A stretch of 64,000 bases of DNA from Galaxea fascicularis. Taxonomy: Eukaryota; Cnidaria; Anthozoa; Scleractinia; Euphylliidae. The notes under the pieces are model-generated. The model saw nothing but the letters and a program-made list of their open reading frames with translations. It searched no databases and was not told the origin of the DNA. The DNA lies in NCBI GenBank assembly GCA_948470475.1, contig OX419339.1:7571685-7635684 (forward strand), read 5' to 3'. A program made the translations under genes and the position numbers. Positions 11,072 to 23,000 of this stretch are shown piece by piece (the stretch's first letter is position 1; the number at the start of each line of letters is the position of its first letter).

Positions 11072-14000
11072 ATCGATCGATCGATCAATCAAAGGTTACC
11101 CACGAAAAATTACATCCAACTTACAGTTCCTCGTCTGGAATAAATTCTGGTGATGCTTCGTCCGTCGTCAGTTCCCCTTCAGGCGAGGATGCTGACTCGT
11201 GCACCTGGGTAAAGTGACAATCAAGTAACATGAGATAATATTAAAATAAACACAACACAGAAATAGCTCAGGAGGACTTTAATTTCCCATTTCTTCGTGC
11301 AACCACTGAGGGCCGATCATTGAGAAAGGCTCCTTGAAAGTGCTGCCTTTGCAATGGCATCCGCAAATGGTTAGCGGACGATAAACCGTAGGTCCCGTCT
11401 CATAACATTTGTTATGGGACAAAGAATCCACACATCGATCACAAAGACTACGTAACGTAGTTCCCGGTGCTGTCATCTGGGCTTGTCCTTGACTGGGTGG
11501 AGACTCCCAGTATAGTGCAAACTGATTTAGGAGTTTCTGATTAAAGACTAAAAGATTTTCAGCGATTACTTAAAACAACACCCTCGCACGAAAATCAGCA
11601 AATGACAGTACTGTACTAAAACGTAGTTACTTGTAAAGTTGAAGGATCTGAGGCAGTGGTCAACTATCCGACTACCCACGCCCACTCACCTTAATCCAGG
11701 CGTTAGCCACGTGCTGGTGAAGTTCATAAGGATTGAGTACCATCAGACCATCACACGTGTTGTACATTTGTCGGCAAACAAACACAAAGCCAGAAATCAC
11801 CGCTTTAGAAGGAGTCCCTCCTGGAAGCCTATCTGATAAAGCTTTCTTGGCAAACTGCGCAATCGTGTGAGCAGGGGAAAACCTACAGTATACAGTAGCA
11901 GGGTTATTTAAATTTTCGCTCCAGTTTGAAGTCTGGAATCCATGCATACCTATCAGCATTTTAATTAATAATTACAGAAAGAAGAACAATGTTGAGCCGT
12001 ATCTATACACCTCAACCTTGCGCAAAACTAATAAAAAATGTTCACTGGTACACATGATCGGTTCCAAGGAGAGGACATTTTAGTAAGAGGGTAGGCAGCT
12101 TGTGGAAAACTGTGAATGGTAGCCAAATAGAACTATTGTGTATAAGTTGTGGTTTAATTTTTATTTCTGGTCTAACACACATTTTGAACCAGTTTGATTT
12201 CTATTTTCATTTTTTTAGATTAAGGCACAACATATACAATTAGTCAATTATTTTCACCTTTAACGCCTGTGTCGCAAGTGGAGGTTGGGTGCTCAAGGAT
12301 CTGGGGACTGGTACCAACGACCCAACCCCCGGTCGGTGGAACACCCCATAAGCCTGCCCTACCCGCAACCCAGCCACGAGCCCCGCCCGACACCCCAGAC
12401 CCAAAACAAGCACCCGTCACACTGAACAAGAAGTTCAATGGAAAACAATCCCCGATAGGGAGAGGAGGGAGGGGAAATACTCGAAAGCCCGCGAACGCCA
12501 ACCCACCGAACGCTGAGCTAAACAAAACCACGAGGACAAGCGAAGGCACACGCATAATGTGCAAAGAGAACCGCTGACCGCTCGAACTGCCAGAGGGCGC
12601 CACAGAGAAGCCCAACATGCAAGTAACACACGCACATGCTAAATAACAACGTTGCAGGCAACCCCCCAAAAATACTAATAACACACTAACGCTAACGCCA
12701 CGCAACGCCACGCCACAACAAACAGAGCAACTTGCTCCTAGTCGTTAACTAAGTTAAATTGCATTTAACCCTATGAAAACTGTGTATGAAATGCATGCGA
12801 TGAAAGCAATGCAAGCGTAGGTGTACACAACCGTTTTTAGGGTTTTGATAGCAGGGTAATTGGAGCTTCCTTCTACCTGCTTCGTTGCCACCTATCCTGC
12901 GTTTCTCCATACAACAGCTGTCTCTGCCCTGTTTCTGAAACAGCAAGGGTAGCCAACACATCAGCTACTAACAGTAGTGTGTTCTCGGCTCCTCCACTGT
13001 CATAGCTGTCAACACCCTGGGTAAAACAACACTCACTGTGTAAGCTGCGTGGCTCAATGCAAGCGCATCTAGTGAACCAACTTATAGTATTGGATTCCGC
13101 AAGCTAATGAAATAGCAACCCCCATCACCTCAGCACTTTGAACCAGGGTGAATTTGATGGTCTGAGCTAAACGCAGGTTGTGTGACAGAAAGCAACTGGA
13201 AACAGGGGCACTCAATGAGCCAAATCAATCAAAAGTTGTAAAAAGACATTTTTAAGCATCTCATGGTGTTTGAAGCCTGTTTACAGTGATATTTTCATTA
13301 GCGAGAAGAATTTGATCTGTTCGGATTCCGTAGCTGAAATTTATATTGCCTGAAAAATTTAGGGAACAAAAGTTGCTAGCTTTTAAAAGTGAACTTTTCA
13401 CGAACTTTCTTGGGAACTATTTGCTTTCCGAAAATGCTAGCTGACCTTAATATTGACTGCCAAAAACAGCAAACATGACCCTTCCGAAAACATCAGGGGC
13501 TATTATTTCCCCACCGTGAATCTTTTAGGCCACGTTTCAGTTACGAAAATCCGAGTGCAATCACTGATCGACGACGAAACTACCCTCCACCGAACAGATA
13601 TCTACCGAAACTTGTTGTTGGGTGGCCCTGTGGGAATAGTACAACCCATCAATCCTGCCATCAACATTTTACCTTTCAGAGTCTATTAAGGAAGATTTAG
13701 ACGGTACGACTTTTTCTTACGAATGTCGCATGCAACTTCTCTAGCGCGCGCTGCTCGCGCCCTGCAAAAAATCTTAAGCTGAGAGAGACATTTGATTAAC
13801 AGTCTTGGTGCTTACTCTTTGTATATATAGTCATTGGCAGAAGGGCGAACGAAAGCACTGAGTACCTTGGTAAGAGAAGCATTCGAGTCTACTTACATCA
13901 AGCCACGACTGCACTGGAGATAGAAGACTGGTTGTGATGGCATCCTGAAAATCAATATGTAAATGGAGTTAACTACCATCATAGTTTAAGAACAGCTCAA

Positions 14001-17000
14001 CTGCAGTTTTCTTATCACCCAAAGCCCAGGCCTCGTCAGCTGTTATAGCACGGTAGTACGAGATGACAGCCAGTTGGAGTGTAACCCTACAATAAACTTC
14101 AGTCGATTCTTTAATCTAGTTTACTCAGCGAACATGCCTTAATCGCCCGAAGTCTATAGATCTCTATATTGCCAAACCGCGACGAAAACTGTGTGAGCCT
14201 TTTTAACGGTTCTACAAGCAAAAATGCAATTATACTGAAGAATTGTTGCTCTGAGACTTTAAATAGGCCGGTCCACAGGTTGAAATTTTCAGGCTAGAAC
14301 ACGCCCTGCAAAGATTAATTCAGGTGCTGGCTCACACGTCTGTGAACTGTTGAAGCTTTCACAGGTAGTTTTACAACACAGCATAACGATAAACGTAAAC
14401 TTACTGACCTTGCATAGACATTCTTTACAGGAGTTAGTACAGCTAGCAATCTCCTTTAGTACATCACACACCAAATAGCCTGGATGGAATTCTATTGTTG
14501 AGGTTCAACAAAAAAAAGAAAAAATTAAAAAAAAAGAAAGTTGGTGATTTATGTTGAAGGATGACCAAAGTGATAAAATCCACTGGTCTCTGTTGTAATA
14601 AACAGTAATAGATCCTTACCGTCTAAGACAAGTTTTGCACTGGTGCTGGGCAGTGCTGTGCACATGATCCTGATTAAAGCAACCAACAGACTGGAAATTG
14701 TCACCGTTTCTGAAAACAAAAAGCAAACAAACAAACCACTGCATTTAAATAGCCAAAGGATAAAGGCCCCTTCCTCCAAAGAAACTTTTTAAGAAAGCGA
14801 TGAAAAACGATCTCAGGTCCAACATGTTAAAATCGAGCTAAGCAAAACTAAGCTTCACTAAAATTCATTTTCTGGATACAGGGCTACAAGGTGGTGCTTA
14901 TAAAACAGATGGGATCTTCTAAAACGTAAATCCATTTGAGAGGATTTTCAGACCACAAAATCCTGGTTACCTTCTGTATCTGGTAATAACACTGGAAATA
15001 ATGCCCTTCCACCACTGTATAACAGAACTCTACCAAGGAGGCACAGGGAGTGTACAAAGTAGATGTACTCCAGGTCTTGGCACGAATAAAACAACCCATC
15101 ATTTTCTGCACCTGCATGGCGACAAATCAGATCAATATAATTATCATTTAAAATTAGAACCTGGATGCTTATTATACTGATGCTTAAAAAACAAAACAAA
15201 AAAGGAAACCAATCTCTCTCAAATAATACAGTGATTTCGTGAAAAAATAAATGTATTGACAGAAATGAATTCTCAGGACTCACTCAAACAGGGGTACCCA
15301 ACGAGCATATTAAGCAAAAAAAAACCTTTGAGGGATATTTCTGGGCTCCTTATAATGTTTAAAGACTCAGTTTAAATACTTGTTTTAACCAGCTAGAAAA
15401 ATTTGATCTGTTCGGATTTCTTAGCTGAAAATTGAAGTGCCCGAAAATTATAGGGAATGAAATCTTCATTTCAGAAAATGCTAGCTGAACGTTTCCTTTG
15501 ACGAACTTCTCTGCGAACTGTTTGCTTGCCCGAAAATGCTAGGCGACCTTTTTAAGAGCCAAAAATTGCAAAAATATCCCTTCCGAAAATCCAAGGGACT
15601 ATTTCCCCCTGGATTTCCCTGGTTGCAAATCTTTTAGGTGATTTTTTAGTTGAGAAATCAGTAGTTTTCAGCAATGCATTATCCAAAAGTCTTAGAATGG
15701 GTGGACTCTCTTGAACAGATATTTTTTTCATCGACGTTTCTCGTTGGATGCCCCTGACTCAAAGTGGCAAAAAATATTATGAACCCAAGACATAAATAAA
15801 TTGCATCTATGTGTCACTCCCAGGCTCAAAATGGCTAATAAAGATCCTGACACACATATAGACCATATTGATTATAAATGGCAGCCAAAAAATTATTCTT
15901 TTGTCTTTGTGCTAATTATCCTCACTAGCCTCACTTTGGAGCAAAAATTATTTTGAATTCTGTTAGTGCTAGCGAGGTTAGCGTGGATGATTAGCACAAA
16001 GACAAAAGAATAATTTCTTGGTCACCATTTATTAATACGGTCTATGTTTTTAAGAGAAGAACACATCTTTCTACAATTTTGTTATTGTAAACAATAAGAT
16101 TCACCTCTTTGTTGTTCATTGAGCTCCATTATGTCCAAGGACTGTAGGGTTTTGCAAGTCGTTGAGAAGTCAATGCAGTGACATATAGCATCTGCTAACT
16201 ACAGTGACAACAAAAGCACAAAGTGACCACAGATTATGGCTACAAACACCAGTAAGCTCCATGTTGTTTTCGAACAGACTGGACACATAAACTGACTTGG
16301 ATTTACATTTGACTTGAACCCTGAAAATAACAACATGGATGAACAAAATTCTTACCAAAGTGGGATGTTTTTGGAGTTCTTTTATTGCAACTGTTCTGCT
16401 GTAATTACCATGCTAAGAAAAATGTGAAAAACAAAAAGGAAAAAAAAAAAATTAGGTGAAAGTTAATAGAGAGCAAGAAGGAACTTAAGATATCAATGGT
16501 TTATATCAGAGTCTAGGATATGAAACCCAGTTACTGGCATCTTATTGCAATCACAGTATCTGACTTTGCCATCATGAAACAATGATTAGTACAGCTCAAA
16601 AAAAAAAAGATATCAGGGGCGCCCAGCTCTTATGTTATATGCTACACTCCCCATATTTTCTATTTTGTTTTTCAGAACAGAACTTACCATCCACTTTTTA
16701 AACCAGGTTGCCCTTGGGTCGACTAGAGCCAGGAAGTGGAGAGGAGTCATGTACTGAAAATCAGAAGAACCTAACCCAGGATCAGAGCTTACAGAAAAGA
16801 GATTAAAAGTGCTTTCCAGAACAGACTCAAGAAACCTAAAAGGAAAAACAACATGTCTAATTACTTTGATTCAAACACTCAAAATATACATGTTAACACC
16901 AGAGGTCTAACTTGTATGGGTTGCACTGGTTTAAATTTGTTTTTGGTTTAAAAATTTGAATCACAGTTTAATTTTTATTTTCCTTTGTGTCAAATTCATT

Positions 17001-20000
17001 ACCATAATCCGAACAAAGGAAAATAAATACAAAATAATTGGTTTGAAAAATTTAAAACCAGGAAAAAAATTTAAACCAGTTGACATATCCATTCAAGGAG
17101 TAGCATCATGGTGTTGGTCCGACACAATGCTCTTAACATCTTCAAGTCAACTTACATGTAGATTGCATAACTTAACAATATTATTGTTAGTAACAGTAGG
17201 ATAGGGCAACATAGAGCTTGTCTTCCAGCTTTCGTCAGAACTCTGCAACATTCTGCTCTTGTAAAAAGGTGTTTAGGTTTTGGCCAATGATACACATAAA
17301 AATTTTGACACCCATGTAGGAGACATGAAAAATGCTCCATGGCTAAAAACATACCATTCAGGATATCTGATCCAAAAAGATGCAACTTCATGTTGAAATT
17401 CATTCAGTAGCCTAAACTGCAAAAGATGATCAGGAAGATTCAAAGTTGTGACCATTGGGTTAATTACCTCGCTAGCACTCCTCCCGACCAGGGCGGAGTT
17501 GCTCAAAGCATCATGGTTAGTGCTAACCATTGGTTAAGTTGTATTAAAACATATAGGTTGTCATGGTAACCTGGGTTAGCGCTAACCATGCTTTGAGCAA
17601 CTCGGCCCAGAGCTACAGATTGAGTCAGACATTGGTTACTTTAATGACCATAAGAGAATTTTCAATCTATACACCTAAACATAGGAGTCACGCATCGGGG
17701 TTCTCATTTCAACCCATAACCCATAACCACCTATCAGGCATGTTACCAGTAAGTGTTATGGCTGTAAAAGCGTCTCGCCCATAGGGCCCAAGTTGCATGT
17801 AAGCTACTTAGAAGTTAAGCATCTTGTTTTAGATGGGTGCATGTGGCTGCTGTTTCCAATGATAAATGATTGTTTCTGTGGATTCCAGTCCTTTTTAGGG
17901 AATTACAAGATGACCCTTTTTATTCACAGCTTTTCTCATGATCAAGCAAAATTGTTTCCTGGTGAAATGATACTAACTCTTTTGAGTAGTCTCTGGCTAC
18001 TTCTGGTTGATACATCAAGGCCATTTTCTATGTTTATGCGGTGAAAATTAGCATCAGTGAAGTAAAAGAAGAGATGTTCAGCTAAAGGGAAAAAATAAAT
18101 TAAATTAAGATACATACATCATTATGGCTACAATAAAAATAAACATAATTGAAATAGAAAATGGCTTGGGATACTGACCATTCTGTCATGTAAACTTGAC
18201 CTCCAGCTTAGACTAACAGCTTAGAAAGAATTACTTCCAAACAAAGTAACATGTACCTGTAGTCATCCTTATTGTATGTTATTAACCAGCTTTTCACCCT
18301 AAATTGATTACTGGCATACCACTGCTTGAAATAGTTCTGAAGTAAAGTAACAGTTATTTAATAACTGTTATTGTGCTTCAGAACTACTGATCAATCAATA
18401 CTATTATCATGCACTGACACAGGCTACACAAACCTACAGTACCACTCAAAGGTAAGTAACCACCTCCCGTCTCGTTTCTCTCGAGAGGTTTCTTGTTTCT
18501 CTCGAGACACGTCTCGTTTCTCTCGAGATTCACTGAAGCATAATTAGTATAGCATATATTATGCTTGAGAAACCGGATATGTGTAATGATTGCTGCTCTG
18601 CAGTTCGCCAAATCAATGGGACTGTCCAATATAAGATATGCATACAGTGTTCATGTAGATCATTCGCTGGATTCATATCAAACAAACATTGAACGTTCGC
18701 AGTGATAAATATTAAGCACCGAATTTGCGTCGTCTGAGACCACGATTATTTTTAGCCACAATTTACGAAGGAAAGGAAATAGTTCATAGAAATAGCCAAG
18801 TGAGGTTTTATATCTCTATAAACTACAAGTAGAGTTTTGTGTAGAAGAAAAGTGTTCCGCCTTTCGGCCGCGCTGGTGAGTCAATTGTTTTTGGGAGTCA
18901 TAAATGTGTCACGGAAAAAAATAATATCTCTGGTTCTATTTAGTACAAATCGTTCATTCAAACACCAAAATAATATATCTTTGAAGACAGAAATTTTTAG
19001 CAAGGTTTCTGTGATGCGCCATTTACATTAGTTTGAATTTTTTCTGCCACGAAAAGTTTTGTTTAGTGGCACGCGTCGACAAGTCGATAACGTTAATGAA
19101 CTTTATTGTTGTCTGAAGTGTGAAGGCAAACACTAAAAATATCTCTGATTCTATTTGGCATAAATCGTTCATTCAAACACCAATATACTACATCTTTGAA
19201 GACAGGAGTTTTTAATAAGGTTTCTGTATATCACTCAAGAAACACCTGCGACAACTGAACAGAATTCTGTTTTACACCACAATGCTTGAAATAGTTCTGA
19301 AGTAAAGTAACAGTTATTTAATAACTGTTATTGTGCTTCAGAACTACTGAAACATGAATAATGTCCCTTGTGATGATTACACCACAATGCTTGAAATAGT
19401 TCTGAAGTAAAGTAACAGTTATTTAATAACTGTTATTGTGCTTCAGAACTACTGAAACATGAATAATGTCCCTTGTGATGATTAACCAGGTCAAAATTAA
19501 AATTTCTTTGAAGCTGCAAATTACTGGACAACATGTTCGGCAATACAAGGATTTGTTCGGTCAGTACCGAATTTTGACCAGACATTATCTGTTGACTGGC
19601 CATTATTTTGAGCCCTACTTGTATAATATATAATACAGAAATAAGATAAGCTGTATATTTTACCTTATTATCATGCAGGTAAATCATAATTGGCTGATTT
19701 TAAGTCCTATCGATACATTAAGGTTTCATGCAATATGGCTAAAGGCTTTAATTTAAGCTTATTGCAGCTTTCAGTTATCACCTGACAGCTCACCTATGCA
19801 TGTGTAGATCTCCTTTGTTACATGGACAGAGGAGGCCATGAACATTTTTGCATGAAACTTAAGGCTTTTGTCCTAGAAGAAAAAACAAATTAATAATAAA
19901 GCACTGTTATGCAATGGTTGCACAGATGTCAGCAAAAATAATTATTAACAGCGATTCTTTGGTGGGCAGTTGCTGGTAACTGAGCCATTGCCAGGTGGCA

Positions 20001-23000
20001 AAAATTGCCAGTTGCTGGCCAAAAAGTAATATACCCTCTGGGAATTTATGACTGACCACAAATAGAGTGAAGAGGCTGGATTGTGCTTGGAGAATCCAGG
20101 CCTGCAATGCAAAAACCTTAATCTACCTTTAAAGTACTAGGACATCTAAGTACTTACTGCAAGCTGCTCATCGTCATCTGCAAGTGCAGCTAAGAGGCCT
20201 TTCCTTATTCCTTCTGAATTCTTACTTGTGAGTTCATCTGACAGAGGAAACTGGTACAGTGTGTTCAGAGCTTTGATCCGCACCTACATACAGCAGAGTC
20301 AATAGTATCATCATTTAAGACCTGAAGAAAACTTGCAAACTGTGATTTAGTTTTATTTGGTTCAGATAGAGGGCCATGAGTTTGTCAGTATTGCAGTACA
20401 CCACATGAACTGGTATTCAGCACTACCTTCATTAAGTGAAGATGACACAACTAGTTTTTACCTAACTGCAGGCAGCAGCTGGGTACCAGATACGAGATGT
20501 CTGCAAAAAAGTCAGCATAATGCAGTCTTTCAAGACTTGTTCATCTTGCCAAATTATGTTCAAACAGGGTATTCAGTAAATCAAATTTTACCATGTGCAC
20601 ATGCATGCCCTTAGATGCCTGAATGCCAACCATGTACCATGGTCAAAAGTATATGTGTACCAAAGGCCAGAGTCATCCTTTGAATAACTTAACTCCATGC
20701 GATTAATCAGACAAACTAACCAGTGCATCCCAAACAAGTGGGTCATATTTTTTGTGCACTGAATTGCTACACATGAACTTGTTTCAAAGATTGGCAACAG
20801 TTTGTTATTCACCTCTCAACACTGTTTCAAGCTCAAGACAGACATTCAAGCTTTTTTCAGGTTAACTACCAGATTGAGAAAGTGGCTCTGAGAAGGCAGC
20901 CAACTTAACTATTGTTGGGTATAACGGCCAGCTGACTGAGCCTTGTTCAGTGAGCTGTACCTCAACATTTGAATGAAATAGCAGATAGAAAATTACATTT
21001 AATGGCTTAACAGGATCCAGGTTTTCTGCAATCTCACTGAACTTCTCAGGTGAAATGTTAAACATGTAACCAGCCTGAAAGAACAAACAGTAAAATAGTT
21101 GTAACAAGTTTGCTAACACACCAAGACGGGCTCAATTAATTTACTACAGTTGATTTAACAAAAGATGAACATCAAACAAACACTGAACTGAATGTCAAAG
21201 CCAAATGATTAGAGATGGTGCAGCAACAGAGCACTAACCTATATGTACAGTGTACAAGCACATGTGCTGATGGCAACACTAATCAGTTGGCCAATGTCTG
21301 TGTGCATTAATAAACACATATTAAACCAGCCCTTTTACTGCACCTGACCAAAAGAAGAGGACATAGATGAATCTTCATCACTGGAATCCAAAGACAACCT
21401 GAATGGCGGCATCCCTATTCTGCCCCTGTTTTCAGTGAGCTCGTAGTCAGATGAGCGAAGACGAGGATTCTGAGAAAAACTCTGGATCTGAAAATCAATT
21501 TATTCAATGTTTATGAGTCTATTTTTCCAAATATATTCTGTACTTACCCAACATGTATCTGAGTAGCTCTGGCATGACCAAATCAATCAATTATGTGTAT
21601 ATAATACAATATAATTACGTGTAGATGTTACAGGTTAAAATTGAACTCAGGTTATTTTTTATTTAACCTGGGTGGAAATCAAATTCCTTTGCCTCCTAAT
21701 CCTAATTATTCATGAGAAGACAAAGGAATTTCATTTTTATCTAGGTTAAATAAAAAATCACCCAAGATCAATTTTAACCTGTAACATAGATTCCATTTTC
21801 CTCTGTGTGTAAATGATAATGCACTTGTGGATGGTATCAAGAACAAACGAATGCACTATGAGCTACAGGCGAGTAGCATAACTGATAATCTTAACATGTT
21901 TTGACATCCTCCATGCGTATACATCAGAGTACACAAGTTATGCAATGCAATGCCCAAAGGAATCTATTCGTTTTAAACGTTGTTGTTCTTTTTTATTTTA
22001 AATTTATTTTTTTTTTGGCTCATGTTATTTGTGGGTCTAGTTACTTTAATAAACCAAATTCACATTCTCGGTATTGAACTGAATCTAGCATGAAGTGGAG
22101 GCTCTTGCGGGTAAACACATTTACATATGAAAAGATTCCCCCACAAGAACAGGAATCATTTATTATTATTGTTATTATTATTGGAATTACATGCAAAGGA
22201 ACCATACCAGTGCATTGACAGCATCCTTAGTATCTGCTAATATTGACTGCTGGAGGTTGATAAACCTGCAAGTTAGAGCAACAGTCTTTTCAAGATATTT
22301 TACCACAACACTTTTTGATCTCCAAGTTATAGCTGTCTCACTGCGGTCAGGCCATTAATCTTGTGTTTTATTAACATCTACAGTTGCTTCTGAAGGCTTA
22401 ACAACAGACAATGTAAAACTTGATCCTAAAAAAATGACTTCTTACTTTATCTTTGCTCATTGCTTTATTTAAATAGACTAAGGGTACTACATTTAGTAGA
22501 ACTCAGATTAGGGGTAACAAAGAGCAGACAGCTTGATTGACTCACTCTGGTGAAGCTAGAATCTCCTTCGTTATGACTGGCATAGAGCTGTTACTATCTC
22601 CTTCCCTTCCATCCAAGCGCTCTAACTTCTTGTCAATCAGTGGTGTCAGGGTAGTGTCAATACGGCTCCTAAGTTGTCGTACAAAATCGTACCTGGTAGA
22701 AAACATGTCCAGGTGATCTCTATGCACCAATCAATATAAATACCTCCGTTCCCCTCTCCACCCCTTCCAGGGCATGCAATTTTAGCAAGGTCATATACAA
22801 AGCGGTTTCGCTGTAGGTATTACACCTATTGAAAGTCCATCGGCTTCGGCTGATAACTCTTACCTCGACCTTGATTATTCTGGACATCACAAAAACCTCA
22901 TCCAATAATTGTTCATAGTAATTATGCCCCCATTTTTTTGTTTGCAAAATGTTATGCACCAAATGATAGTGTTTGTTTTAATTTTTTTTTTACGGAAATT

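Noticed and set aside
11279..11476. 65-codon minus frame with many cysteines ([16 protein letters not shown]) between TBC1D32 exons
   Set aside because: The flanking exons 11690 and 11204 already join in phase and match the family without it, and no donor follows the frame.
13987..14098. Possible TBC1D32 exon ([18 protein letters not shown])
   Set aside because: The phase does not fit either neighbour, while 14409 to 13944 splices directly into [16 protein letters not shown] as the family expects.
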